Assembly (NCBI GenBank): GCA_951800145.1
Contig: CATOJE010000001.1
Location: 1 to 59,233 of the forward strand
From: an uncultured Lachnospiraceae bacterium
GTDB lineage: Bacteria; Bacillota; Clostridia; Lachnospirales; Lachnospiraceae
Direction: 5' to 3'
Length of the DNA stretch: 59,233 nt
Below, one piece after another: positions 43,381 through 51,757 of the stretch. The position numbers were made by a program, and so were the translations under genes. The notes beneath the pieces were generated by a model. It was not told the DNA's origin. It worked only from the letters and a program-made list of their open reading frames with translations, and did not search any database. The number at the start of each line of letters is the position of its first letter. The first letter of the stretch is position 1.

Positions 43381-43520
43381 TTACTTTTGTGGTTTCACTT
43401 TATCATACAGCGTGGTGGTCTTCCCGTACTGCCTGGCCCGATTGATGGTAAAATAGTCCCCCCTGTCTACCATCGCCTTAATTGTAAGACAGGATCCCAC
43501 GGCCGAAAAACCGATGCAAG
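43381..43520 (-). pseudogene. relic of an AAA-ATPase-like gene
   Basis: A minus-strand open stretch ends in a 30-residue piece from the ATG at 43473 to the stop at 43381. It contains GDYFTINRARQYGKTTTL, the Walker A region typical of the AAA-ATPase_like family (PF09820), which is common in gut Clostridia. The frame stays open upstream to about 43520 (with FSAVGSCLTIKAMVDR) and then meets a stop. The rest of the roughly 500-residue family protein is missing, so this is a remnant. Confidence 0.65.
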
Positions 43521-43651
43521 CTTGCCTGCAAGAGGATGTTTATTATTACAAGGATTTTATCATGAAGAATTGCAAATAGCAAGGTTCTCCAAGCTCCAGC
43601 GAAACCGCTAATGAAAAATTGTAAAAAATCCTAACCATATTCCCAATTTTG

Positions 43652-43660
43652 TGCTATACT
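43652..43660 (+). promoter_or_regulatory. extended -10 promoter for map
   Basis: TGCTATACT is an extended -10 element; the -35 position 17 bases upstream (TAACCA) is weak. It lies 88 bases before the methionine aminopeptidase start. The stretch 43521-43651 holds nothing else I can assign. Confidence 0.5.
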
Positions 43661-43748
43661 AATACCGGCATTCCTGCTGCTGGCCTGAGTTTTCTACTGT
43701 TCGTGCTGCCGGTAAGGCTAAGGAAAGCCGAAAGGAAGGATATTTGTT

Positions 43749-44621
43749 ATGGAATTTATTGGAAGAAATGATCCCTGCTGGTGCAAAAGCGGCTTGAAAT
43801 ATAAGAAGTGCCATCTGGCATTTGATGAGAAGATCGAGTCTTTCCGAAGGCGCGGCTGCGTTGTCCCGTCTCACAAGCTGATTAAGACGCCGGATCAGAT
43901 TGAACGGATCCGCCAGAGCGCGAAGATCAATATCGCGGTTCTGGACTATATTTCCCAGCACATCGGGGAAGGTGTTTCCACGGCCCAGATCGACCGGTGG
44001 GTGTATGACATTACCACCCAGGCCGGCGGGATTCCTGCTCCCTTAAATTTTGAGGGTTTTCCCTGCAGCGTCTGCACCTCCCTCAATGATCAGGTGTGCC
44101 ATGGCATTCCGTCGGAGGATGTGATTTTAAAGGATGGAGATATTGTCAATGTAGATGTTTCTACGAATTTTCACGGCTATTTTTCTGACTCCTCCCGGAT
44201 GTTCTGCATTGGCAATGTTTCAGAGGAGAAAAGGCGTCTGGTGCGGGTGGTGAAGGAGTGTGTGGAGCTGGGGCTGGAGCAGGTGAGGCCCTGGGGCTTT
44301 TTAGGGGATATGGCTCAGGCTGTCTTCGACCATGCCTCGGAGAATGGATATTCGGTGGTTCACGAGATCGGAGGCCACGGGGTGGGACTGGAATTCCACG
44401 AGGATCCCTGGGTGGGATACTTTGCCAGACGGGGAACGGAAATGCTTATGGTTCCAGGGATGATTTTTACCATTGAGCCCATGATTAATATGGGGACACA
44501 GGAAATCTTTGTGGATGATGAGAATGGCTGGACAGTGTACACAGAGGATCGGAAGCCCTCCGCCCAGTGGGAGATTCAGGTGCTGGTGACAGAGACCGGA
44601 CATGAGGTAATCGCTTATTAG
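43749..44621 (+). CDS. map: type I methionine aminopeptidase with SEC-C zinc motif
   Basis: A 290-residue enzyme that removes the initiator Met. Residues 1-22 form a SEC-C motif (NDPCWCKSGLKYKKCH), a small zinc-binding element that may bind the ribosome. The catalytic domain (40-290) shows the metal ligands: Asp in NVDVSTNF, Asp in YFSDSSR, His in GHGVGLEF, Glu in FTIEPM and Glu in WEIQVLV. The first catalytic His is in VCHGIPS. Its stop overlaps the stop of the convergent cobK-cbiE gene by four bases, so neither gene has an intergenic terminator there. Confidence 0.95.
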   Translation: MEFIGRNDPCWCKSGLKYKKCHLAFDEKIESFRRRGCVVPSHKLIKTPDQIERIRQSAKINIAVLDYISQHIGEGVSTAQIDRWVYDITTQAGGIPAPLNFEGFPCSVCTSLNDQVCHGIPSEDVILKDGDIVNVDVSTNFHGYFSDSSRMFCIGNVSEEKRRLVRVVKECVELGLEQVRPWGFLGDMAQAVFDHASENGYSVVHEIGGHGVGLEFHEDPWVGYFARRGTEMLMVPGMIFTIEPMINMGTQEIFVDDENGWTVYTEDRKPSAQWEIQVLVTETGHEVIAY

Positions 44622-46273
44622 CTATCACTGGGGCGGGTGGGTAGCTCTCTTTGTACTGGCGCCAGCCATGCTACAGCAAGGCTTCCCACTTCGAGCGAAA
44701 GAAGCTCCTCCGGTCTTCCAGACCAGATCCGCTCCTCTGGATAGGAAAGCCGCTCTCCCACCCAGAGCCGGGCAGCGCCTTGACCGGACTGGAGCAAGGC
44801 TTTGCACAAGGCTTGAAGCCTCTCCCTTCCATCCAGAAGGAAGAAGCATTCCTTCCCTTCGGATAGGAGCGATGGGAGCTCCTCCTCCCTTCCGTGGAAG
44901 CTTACCGGCTGTACCTTCTCCCAGCTCCTGCCGATTTTGGCAGCAAATGCGGCCATAGAAGAAATTCCCGGAACCAGATGACAGGTAATGCTGCGCTTTT
45001 CCTCCTGGATTTTCTCCATCAGCCCCTTTGCGCCGCTGTAAAATCCCACATCTCCGGAATATAGGATGACCGGACGGTGAATCTGGGGATGGGCATCCAG
45101 CCAGGGGAGGATTTCCTCCGGGCGGTAGAGCGGCTGCATTACTCGCACTTCCCGCGCTTCTTGCCCTTCCCATGGAGCGGATATCCGGATCACCTGTCTG
45201 CCGCACTCCACCATCCGTGAGGCTCCAAGGATAGCATCGCTATCCAAAATCGCCTGAATTCCCTCAAGGGTAATCTGGCGGATATCCCCCATCCCGATTC
45301 CAACCAGGTGGATCTCCCTTTTGATCTTCTCCTGATTCCCTGGCTCTTTCTGATTTCCCGGCTCTTCCTGACTTCCTGACTCTTTCTGATTTCCCGACTC
45401 TTTCTGATTCCCTGGCTCTTCCTGATTTCCCGGCTCTTGCTCTGCCGTCCCCTTCCCCAGATACTCCTGCCTTAGCCACGCTTCTATCTCCTCCAGGCTC
45501 ATCCCCTCTTCCTTTACTGGCCTTCCCACCGCGATTACCTGGCAGCCATAGTTCAGGGCAGCCGCTACCTTCTCCTCAAAGCCTCCTGCCCGTCCGGATT
45601 CCTTGGTTATCAGGTAGGAGGCCTGGATCGTTTTCAGCAGAGCCAGATTCATGTCATAGGAAAAGGGGCCCTGCATGGCTATGATGTGGCTTCCCTTCAC
45701 CCCTGCCTTAAGGCAGGCTTCTATCCCCTCCGCCGTGGGGAGCACTCTGGCGTAAAGCCCCTCCTTCCCCGGATCCACTGCTGCAAACCAGGACAGTTCT
45801 TTACTCCCGGTGGTAATCAGCGCCCGGCGCTTAGGATGCTGCGCCAGCTCTTCTTTCAGACAGTCTGCCGCGGCTGCCACCGAGGGAACCCACCGGATGG
45901 CTCCGGACAAAGGCTCCAAAAGGCCTGGATCGCGCTGGCTTTGGGCCTTCTCACGCACCAGGCGCAGGCAGGGGATGCCGTTTTCTTTGCAGGCCTGGCG
46001 GATCTGGCAGGTGACATCCCGGGCATAGGGATGGGTCGCGTCGATGACCAAACGGATCCCCATCTCTTTGATCCATTCCTTCATCCTCTCCTTGTCCATC
46101 CTGCCAACCTGGATCCGCAGCCCCCTGTCACCATGGCTTTGCAAACCAGGCCCCTCTTCAAGCAAGCCCTTCCCATAGCTGGTAGCCACGGACACTGCTG
46201 CCAAAAGCCCCTCCTTTCGGCAAAACTCTGCCAGGAGCCGTCCCTCTCTGGTTCCTCCGAAAATTCCTATCAT
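44618..46273 (-). CDS. cobK: precorrin-6A reductase fused to precorrin-6B/7 methyltransferase (CobK-CbiE)
   Basis: A 551-residue fusion. Residues 1-255 are CobK/CbiJ: GIFGGTREGRLLAEFC at the start, DATHPYA and TTGSKEL. Residues 256-312 are a low-complexity linker of six-residue EPGNQK repeats. Residues 313-551 are CbiE, a tetrapyrrole methylase starting HLVGIGMGDIRQITLEG with the SAM motif YSGDVGFYSG. The C-terminus ends shortly after the CbiE fold, so no CbiT decarboxylase/methylase is attached and none is seen elsewhere in the window. Last gene of the cobalamin operon. ATG 46273 with AAGGAGAGGG in front. Confidence 0.93.
   Translation of the reverse strand: MIGIFGGTREGRLLAEFCRKEGLLAAVSVATSYGKGLLEEGPGLQSHGDRGLRIQVGRMDKERMKEWIKEMGIRLVIDATHPYARDVTCQIRQACKENGIPCLRLVREKAQSQRDPGLLEPLSGAIRWVPSVAAAADCLKEELAQHPKRRALITTGSKELSWFAAVDPGKEGLYARVLPTAEGIEACLKAGVKGSHIIAMQGPFSYDMNLALLKTIQASYLITKESGRAGGFEEKVAAALNYGCQVIAVGRPVKEEGMSLEEIEAWLRQEYLGKGTAEQEPGNQEEPGNQKESGNQKESGSQEEPGNQKEPGNQEKIKREIHLVGIGMGDIRQITLEGIQAILDSDAILGASRMVECGRQVIRISAPWEGQEAREVRVMQPLYRPEEILPWLDAHPQIHRPVILYSGDVGFYSGAKGLMEKIQEEKRSITCHLVPGISSMAAFAAKIGRSWEKVQPVSFHGREEELPSLLSEGKECFFLLDGRERLQALCKALLQSGQGAARLWVGERLSYPEERIWSGRPEELLSLEVGSLAVAWLAPVQRELPTRPSDS
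45331..45438. repeat. 18-bp coding repeat in the CobK-CbiE linker
   Basis: Six degenerate 18-bp units encode the six-residue repeats EPGNQE, EPGNQK, ESGNQK, ESGSQE, EPGNQK and EPGNQE, a hydrophilic linker between the two enzyme domains. Unit length keeps the frame when copy number changes. Confidence 0.85.
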
Positions 46274-46285
46274 CCTGCCCTCTCC

Positions 46286-47014
46286 TTACAGCCCGTACCC
46301 CCTGGGCGTCACCATAAATTCCTGAATCTGCTTTGTCTGGGAATTTCCTATAAATACGGTGGTAAACATATCCACCTCTCTCCCGGACAGACGTGCAAGG
46401 CTCAGGAGCTCCCTCCTCTGGCCCTCCCTGCCGATATTGGCCGCAATACCGCAGACCGTGTCCCCTGACCGGTATTCCAGCAGGATTTCACAGGCCATTT
46501 TCAGGTATCCCTTCCGCTTCTGGCTGGATGGGTTATAGATGCACAGGGCAAAATCAGCTGCCGCTGCCGCCCTCAGCCTGGCCTGGATGGTTTCCATGGG
46601 CGTCAGCCGGTCGCTCAGGCTGATGACCGCGAAGTCATGGGTCAGAGGCGCCCCCAGGATAGCGCCCCCGGCCAGGGCCGCACTTACCCCGGGAATTATT
46701 TCAACCTCTGCCTCCGGGTATTCTGGTAAAAGCTCCAGCACCAGCCCTGCCATCCCATAGACTCCGCTGTCGCCGCTGCAGACCATCGCGGTCTGGTATC
46801 CCTCCTGCGCCTTCTCAAGGGCCAGCCTGCACCTTGTAACCTCCTGGCACATGGCGGAGGTCAGGTACTCCTTTTCTGGAAAATGCTTCTTCACCAGATC
46901 CACATAGACCGTGTAGCCTGCGATCACCTGGCATTGCTCCAGAACCTGAACCGCCCTCAGAGTCATATCCTCATAATCCCCGGGACCGATTCCCACGATC
47001 CATAATTTCGCCAT
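46286..47014 (-). CDS. cbiH: precorrin-3B C17-methyltransferase
   Basis: A 242-residue tetrapyrrole methylase that does the ring-contracting C17 methylation of the corrin ring. LWIVGIGPGDYEDMT is the N-terminal methylase motif, VCSGDSGVYGMAG the SAM site, and PLTHDFAVISLSDRLTPM the segment that marks CobJ/CbiH. ATG at 47014 is used because GGAGG lies ten bases before it; it overlaps the end of cbiF by 44 bases. Short form, without the C-terminal iron-sulfur extension seen in some CbiH proteins. Confidence 0.92.
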   Translation of the reverse strand: MAKLWIVGIGPGDYEDMTLRAVQVLEQCQVIAGYTVYVDLVKKHFPEKEYLTSAMCQEVTRCRLALEKAQEGYQTAMVCSGDSGVYGMAGLVLELLPEYPEAEVEIIPGVSAALAGGAILGAPLTHDFAVISLSDRLTPMETIQARLRAAAAADFALCIYNPSSQKRKGYLKMACEILLEYRSGDTVCGIAANIGREGQRRELLSLARLSGREVDMFTTVFIGNSQTKQIQEFMVTPRGYGL

Positions 47015-47774
47015 CTCTTTCTCTCCTCCTCCTGAATTCCGTCTCAAAGTCCGGGCTGTAAAGCTTTGACCGGAGATATCCCTTCTGAGCCACCGCCCTT
47101 CCCACCAGGATCAGCGCGGTCTTTCGGATTCCCGCCTTCTCTGCCTCATCCCCAAGCTCAGCCAGTGTGCAGCGGAGGATTTTCTCATCCGGCCAGGTGG
47201 CCTTGTAAACCACAGCCGCCGGAGTATCACCCTTATATCCCCCGGCCATTAATTCCTCTGACAGCTGTCTCGCCATCCCGGCGCTTAAAAAGATCACCAT
47301 GGTGGACTGGTGAGCTGCAAAGCTGCGGATGCTCTCCCGATCCGGCACCCTTGTCCGCCCTTCCATCCGGGTCAGGATCACGCTCTGGGAGATCTCCGGA
47401 AGGGTATACTCTATGGCAAGGGCGGATGCCGCTCCGCAGAAGGAGCTGACTCCGGGACAGATATCATAGGGGATTCCCCTGGCGTCCATCTCATCCATCT
47501 GCTCCCGGATAGCCCCGTAGAGACAGGGATCCCCAGTGTGGAGGCGGACCATAGAAAGCCCGTCCCTCTCTCCTGCTTCCATGACCTCCATCACTTCCTC
47601 CAGGGTCATATTTGCACTGTTATACACCTGACAGCCTGCCTTTGTCTCCTGCAGAATCTCCGGATTCACCAGGGAGCCCGCATAGATCACCATATCCGCC
47701 TGCTGTAAAAATCGCTGCCCTCTTACTGTAATTAAGTCCGCTGCTCCAGGCCCTGCCCCTACGATATGTACCAT
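46971..47774 (-). CDS. cbiF: precorrin-4 C11-methyltransferase
   Basis: A 267-residue methylase (CbiF/CobM). VHIVGAGPGAADLITVRG, HTGDPCLYGA (SAM site), YDICPGVSSF and the TRMEGRTRVPD loop are diagnostic. The ATG at 47774 overlaps the end of cbiL by 16 bases; long in-frame sequence upstream of it is the antisense of cbiL coding and is not part of the protein. The Arg-rich C-terminal tail overlaps the start of cbiH. Confidence 0.92.
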   Translation of the reverse strand: MVHIVGAGPGAADLITVRGQRFLQQADMVIYAGSLVNPEILQETKAGCQVYNSANMTLEEVMEVMEAGERDGLSMVRLHTGDPCLYGAIREQMDEMDARGIPYDICPGVSSFCGAASALAIEYTLPEISQSVILTRMEGRTRVPDRESIRSFAAHQSTMVIFLSAGMARQLSEELMAGGYKGDTPAAVVYKATWPDEKILRCTLAELGDEAEKAGIRKTALILVGRAVAQKGYLRSKLYSPDFETEFRRRRERDGEIMDRGNRSRGL

Positions 47775-48469
47775 ATATCTGCCTCCAAATCCTCTGCGAT
47801 AAACAGGGAATAGTACCCCCCGTCCTCCCGGATGTCCTCCAGGCTCTGATAAATCCGCTCCCCCTCCATCCCGCAGCGCTCCACACCGCAGACCTGAAGG
47901 CCCTGTTTCCTCAGCTGCTCCTTCACTGCCCCCAGCTGCCGCCCTGCCTTCATCAGCACCTTTACCCCCGGAAGGCGTAAGCTCTCCTCCAGAGAATAGG
48001 AGGCAGGGAGGATATGCAGCTGCTGGCTGCCTGAGACCAGGGCCCGGTCCAGTCGGGCCGCCGCTGCACAGAAGGAGGGAACCCCGCTGATCAGCTCCCC
48101 CTCCTCCCCCATCCTGCGCAGCCGCTGGTACAGATACCAGCAGGTTGAATACACGCTCACATCTCCAAGGGTCAAAAGGGCCACATCCTTCCCCTGGGCC
48201 AAGTAAGCCTGGATCTGTCCTGCCCCTGCCTGGTGGCTTGCCTCCAGGATCTCTGGATCCTTGGTCATAGGCATGGGGATCAAAAGGCACTCCTTCTCCT
48301 CTATCTCCGGCTCAGCCTGCACTGCTATCTGGTAGGCAGCGCAGGCCTCCTTCCTTTCATGGGGCAGGGCAATCACCTGGGCGGATCGTATCACCCGGAC
48401 CGCCTTTAAGGTCATCAGCTCCGGATCCCCCGGGCCGGTGCTGACCCCATAGATCTTTCCTCTTTTCAT
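47759..48469 (-). CDS. cbiL: precorrin-2 C20-methyltransferase
   Basis: A 236-residue methylase. KIYGVSTGPGDPELMTLKAV is the CobI/CbiL start and TLGDVSVYSTCWYL the SAM-binding segment. It methylates C20 at the first committed corrin step after cobalt insertion. GGAGG nine bases upstream of the ATG. An 85-base gap separates it from cbiD, the only clear gap in the operon. Confidence 0.93.
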   Translation of the reverse strand: MKRGKIYGVSTGPGDPELMTLKAVRVIRSAQVIALPHERKEACAAYQIAVQAEPEIEEKECLLIPMPMTKDPEILEASHQAGAGQIQAYLAQGKDVALLTLGDVSVYSTCWYLYQRLRRMGEEGELISGVPSFCAAAARLDRALVSGSQQLHILPASYSLEESLRLPGVKVLMKAGRQLGAVKEQLRKQGLQVCGVERCGMEGERIYQSLEDIREDGGYYSLFIAEDLEADIWYIS

Positions 48470-48554
48470 CCCATCCGTCCTCCTTTTCCCGTTTATGTGC
48501 TCTCCTAATTACGTCCTCTCAGGATCGCTTTGTTCCTGATTTTACGAGATGCTT

Positions 48555-49757
48555 TTAATTCATCTTCCCCATCATAGCCACCGCTCCCGGGGTCGTTCCC
48601 ACGATCCCCCGGTCATTGGTAAATAAAATAGCTTCAATCATCATTTGATTTTTCGCCCGCCGCTTTAGATGGCTGTGAATCCGATCCATAGCCACCTCCA
48701 TCACCGCCTCCAGAAGCCCTTCTGCTTCCTCTAATATCCCAAAGGCCTCCTCCACTGTAACACAGGATAAAATCCGGCACACCATTTCCGTGGGAGCGCC
48801 GCAGGCAGCCCCATAAGCGGCCAGGCACTCCATCCGCCCGTCGGCTACTGAGGAGTGGGTATTCATCACCCCGGCGGCAAGCTTTAACAGCTTTCCTGCA
48901 TGCCCTATAAAAAGAAGTCCCTCCACCTCAGCCTCCAGGGCGTAGTCGATGGTATTTCCGATGAAATTGCTGCACTTTATCCCTTGATCCAGTCCCAGCC
49001 CCAGATACCCTGAGACAAACTGCTCTCCATAATTTCCAGGAACCACCAGAAGATTAGTGCTCCCCTCCGCCCTCCTCTGACAGATTTCCAGGCGGATGGT
49101 TTCCAGAAGGGCGGCTTCGCTCATGGGTTCCACGATACCGCTTGTCCCCAGCACCGACAGCCCTCCCAGGATGCCCAGATGGGGATTCATGGTCTTTTGG
49201 GCCAGCTCCTCTCCTCCGGGGATCTCGATGGTGAGATACACCCTTCCTGTGATATGGCAGCGCCTGCAGACACGCTGAACCTGCTGGAAAATCATCTGCC
49301 GGGGAACCGGGTTAATGGCCCACATCCCCGGCGGACACTCCAGCCCTTCCCGGGTCACCTGGCCGATCCCCTGGCCACCCCTGAGAAAAAGAAGGGCGTC
49401 TCCCTCCGAAGGCTCCTGGCCGCTGTCCGGGTATCGATACCATTTCTCCGGTTCCTGTAAAGGCTTGTGCAGCCCTTCCTCTTCTCCCCCATCCCTTTCC
49501 CAGGTAATGGTAACCTGAACCAAAGCGCCATTTGTCACATCCGGGTCATCCCCGGAATCCTTAATTACGCCGCATCTGGCCCATCCATTTTCCAGGACAG
49601 ACTCCGCTATGGGGATGGTAAGCTCCACTCCCTTAGGAGTCGTTACCAAGACCCTGGTCAGCTCCTCCTCCTCAAACAGCAAGGCGGCCGCTGCGAAAGC
49701 GGCTGCCGCCCCACAGGTTCCTGTGGTATATCCACATCGCAATTCTTCTTGACTCAC
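48555..49757 (-). CDS. cbiD: cobalt-precorrin-5B C1-methyltransferase
   Basis: A 400-residue CbiD. LRCGYTTGTCGAAAAFAA near the start, SGDDPDVTNGALV and GLGLDQGIKCSNFIGNTIDY are conserved family segments; GHAGKLLKLAAGVMNTHSS is near the C-terminus. CbiD belongs to the anaerobic, cobalt-early route and its presence fixes the pathway type. Start GTG at 49757 overlaps the cbiG stop (GTGA), with GGAAGGTG in front. Confidence 0.94.
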   Translation of the reverse strand: MSQEELRCGYTTGTCGAAAAFAAAALLFEEEELTRVLVTTPKGVELTIPIAESVLENGWARCGVIKDSGDDPDVTNGALVQVTITWERDGGEEEGLHKPLQEPEKWYRYPDSGQEPSEGDALLFLRGGQGIGQVTREGLECPPGMWAINPVPRQMIFQQVQRVCRRCHITGRVYLTIEIPGGEELAQKTMNPHLGILGGLSVLGTSGIVEPMSEAALLETIRLEICQRRAEGSTNLLVVPGNYGEQFVSGYLGLGLDQGIKCSNFIGNTIDYALEAEVEGLLFIGHAGKLLKLAAGVMNTHSSVADGRMECLAAYGAACGAPTEMVCRILSCVTVEEAFGILEEAEGLLEAVMEVAMDRIHSHLKRRAKNQMMIEAILFTNDRGIVGTTPGAVAMMGKMN

Positions 49758-50929
49758 ATAATCACCTTCCAGTCTGACAGGGCCGCTGCCACGGTCACAC
49801 CATCAAACTGCTCTTTCCTCTGTATTAATCGCCAAAACCCGCCCCCGCTGCCCATCACAGCCGCCCGCTCGCACACATTCCCCACCCCTGTGACCCTCTC
49901 TACAAAGTCTGAGTGGGAAAATGCTCCCGGCAGGCCTTTTAGCTCTTCTGCTGAGAAAAACGTAAGGCTCCACCCCATCTGATAGCAAAAACGGCAAAGC
50001 CCCTCCTCCGTCTCCTTTCGGTCAATGCTGGCCACCTGGGATATGGACTGAGAGAATATCCTATGAGCCTCCAAGAATCGGGAAACCCCCTCCTTTATCT
50101 GCTCCGCCCGGATCCCCCTGCGGCAGCCAATCCCCAGAGTCACTGCTTTGGGAACCAGGCAGAGGCTTCCCTCCTCCTTGGGCCTTCTCACTGTAATCAC
50201 AATATTTCTCCTGCATTTTTGATTCCAGGCACACTCCTTAGGCACCTCTCCTTCTATGGGAAAATCAGAGAAAAATCCCACCCTCTCCCCTGCCAAAAGC
50301 GCGGCAGAAATTTCCTTTGCCAGCCTCCGGCTGTGGATCCCAAGTCCCTGCTCCCTGGCAAATACATCCACTGCAAAAAGTCCCTGTACATCCGTGGCTG
50401 TGGTGATCACTGGCAATGCCCCCGTCATCCGGCCGAGCTCCGTAGCTAAAGCATTGGCCCCGCCGGCATGGCCGGACAGGATCGGGATGGCAAACCGTGC
50501 CCTCTCATCCACCACCACCACTGCCGGATCCTGAAATTTATCCCGAATCCACCTGGACACTGCGCGGACTGCGATTCCCGCCGCCCCGATAAAGATCAGC
50601 CCCTGTGACCGCTCAAACTGCGCCCCGGTCCACTCCTCCAGGGATTCCAAAACCCTGGTAATCTCCTCCCGGCTGCTTCCTTCTGCAGCGCCAGCCACAT
50701 TCAGACCAGCCACATCCCCAGCACCGCCAGCCTTCATGCCTGCCGCCACACTATCCCCGTTTAACCCAGCCCCATCCAGGAAGCTGCCCTTTCCATATCC
50801 CCGGGCCGGCACTCCCATCTCTCTCAAGCCAGCCACGATCCGCCTGCACAGCCCTTCTCCGTTCCGGGTAAAGCAGATCACACTCATCCCCCGAGTCAAA
50901 TCCGGCATTTCTTTCTTCTCCAACCCCAT
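49754..50929 (-). CDS. cbiG: cobalt-precorrin-5A hydrolase
   Basis: A 391-residue CbiG, which opens the delta-lactone and releases acetaldehyde. The central domain (about 95-200) shows GLIFIGAAGIAVRAVSRWI and ILSGHAGGANALA; the C-terminal domain starts VTLGIGCRRG with FYSAEEL-like FFSAEELKGLPG. The N-terminal 85 residues include a Gly/Ala-rich stretch (50-80) that looks inserted and low in complexity. GAGGAG before the ATG at 50929. First gene of the cobalamin operon. Confidence 0.93.
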   Translation of the reverse strand: MGLEKKEMPDLTRGMSVICFTRNGEGLCRRIVAGLREMGVPARGYGKGSFLDGAGLNGDSVAAGMKAGGAGDVAGLNVAGAAEGSSREEITRVLESLEEWTGAQFERSQGLIFIGAAGIAVRAVSRWIRDKFQDPAVVVVDERARFAIPILSGHAGGANALATELGRMTGALPVITTATDVQGLFAVDVFAREQGLGIHSRRLAKEISAALLAGERVGFFSDFPIEGEVPKECAWNQKCRRNIVITVRRPKEEGSLCLVPKAVTLGIGCRRGIRAEQIKEGVSRFLEAHRIFSQSISQVASIDRKETEEGLCRFCYQMGWSLTFFSAEELKGLPGAFSHSDFVERVTGVGNVCERAAVMGSGGGFWRLIQRKEQFDGVTVAAALSDWKVIM

Positions 50930-51015
50930 GCTCTCCTCACCTTGCCGCTGTCCGGCATCCTATTCCTCTGTCTTATCCATCTATATCCGACAGCTCCCCC
51001 TCGAACACTGCGCCG

Positions 51016-51106
51016 CTCCGAAAGCCCTCTCTCCATAAGAAAAGCAGACCATCTTCAAAGCGCCCCTCCATAAAAAAGACATCCTGCCTTCAAAGCGCCC
51101 CTCCAT
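51016..51106. repeat. 35-bp-period repeats in the cbi leader
   Basis: CTTCAAAGCGCCCCTCCAT occurs at 51053-51071 and 51088-51106, exactly 35 bases apart, with a degenerate third copy ending at 51036, again 35 bases away. On the transcribed strand each copy begins ATGGAG. The region 50930-51248 holds the cbi promoter, these repeats and no recognisable cobalamin riboswitch core. Confidence 0.75.
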
Positions 51107-51133
51107 TATAGCAAAAAAAAAGATGCCGCACAA
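51105..51133 (-). promoter_or_regulatory. promoter for the cbi operon
   Basis: TTGTGC (51133-51128), a 17-base spacer containing nine T, and a perfect TATAAT (51110-51105) on the minus strand. The start would be near 51098, giving a leader of about 170 bases before cbiG. Confidence 0.6.
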
Positions 51134-51248
51134 TCTCTTCTTCTCGGGGGCTGCAAATCCCCCGGCTGTGTTCCGGTTCGCTCCCCTGCAGGACTGTACC
51201 CGGCAACACACTGCGCCACGCGCACAAGATGATACGGCATACTATTTT

Positions 51249-51461
51249 TTAATTCATCGCTTCCTTCTGAAGCTCTTTTTTCTTTTTTGTCATCAGGCCG
51301 CCGATCCGGCCGCTCTCCTTTGCTGTCAGGCTTCTCCATCCCCCGGCAATCACCTTATCCGCCAGGCCAAGCTCTGTGGCAATCTCGAATTTCAGCACAT
51401 CCTCCGGCTTCATATTCTCCGGATCAAAGGAATTCTTTTCACTTTTTTTGCTTTTTGGCAT
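51249..51461 (-). CDS. alpha/beta-type small acid-soluble spore protein
   Basis: A 70-residue SASP that coats and protects spore DNA. KFEIATELGLADKV includes the germination-protease cut region (E-I-A), and LTAKESGRIGGLMTKKKK is the conserved C-terminal DNA-binding segment. The N-terminus is Lys/Ser-rich. AAAGGAG eight bases before the ATG at 51461. Proves that the organism is a spore former. It should be under forespore sigma-G control, though I could not pick out a convincing sigma-G promoter. Confidence 0.93.
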   Translation of the reverse strand: MPKSKKSEKNSFDPENMKPEDVLKFEIATELGLADKVIAGGWRSLTAKESGRIGGLMTKKKKELQKEAMN

Positions 51462-51571
51462 AGGGTACACTCCTTTCCGTTACGGTTCACACAAAGCTGC
51501 AAGCCATAACCCTTTCTCTCTAAGTGTACCCCCTTTTCCTTCCCTTATACAGCCGCCCGGCACACCTGCCC

Positions 51572-51757
51572 CTAATCGATGGGAATAATCACTGCCGCAA
51601 TCAAATATGCCGCGATCCCTGCGCCGGAGCAGGCAAACAGCGCCCAGATCAGCCGGATTAAGGTCGGGTCGATGTCGAAATATTCTCCAATCCCCCCGCA
51701 CACGCCAAAGAGCATTTTATTATACTGTGAACGATATAATTTCTTTCCCTGAAACAT
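51572..51757 (-). CDS. small PspC domain membrane protein
   Basis: A 61-residue protein made of a PspC domain: KKLYRSQYNKMLFGVCGGIG, then YFDIDPTLIRL and a hydrophobic helix (about 40-58). Stand-alone PspC proteins are common at the end of PadR/DUF1700/DUF4097 operons and sit in the membrane as stress or envelope sensors. Its ATG shares one base with the stop of the DUF4097 gene (TAATG) and has AGGAGG seven bases upstream. Confidence 0.9.
   Translation of the reverse strand: MFQGKKLYRSQYNKMLFGVCGGIGEYFDIDPTLIRLIWALFACSGAGIAAYLIAAVIIPID

Noticed and set aside
47775-48290. Long N-terminal extension of the cbiF frame
   Set aside because: It lies in a shifted frame over cbiL and gives Gly/Pro/Arg-rich sequence without family similarity; a proper start is at 47774.
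50930-51250. Cobalamin riboswitch before cbiG
   Set aside because: I looked for the conserved B12 box and core on the minus strand and found only loose resemblance; a covariance-model search would decide.
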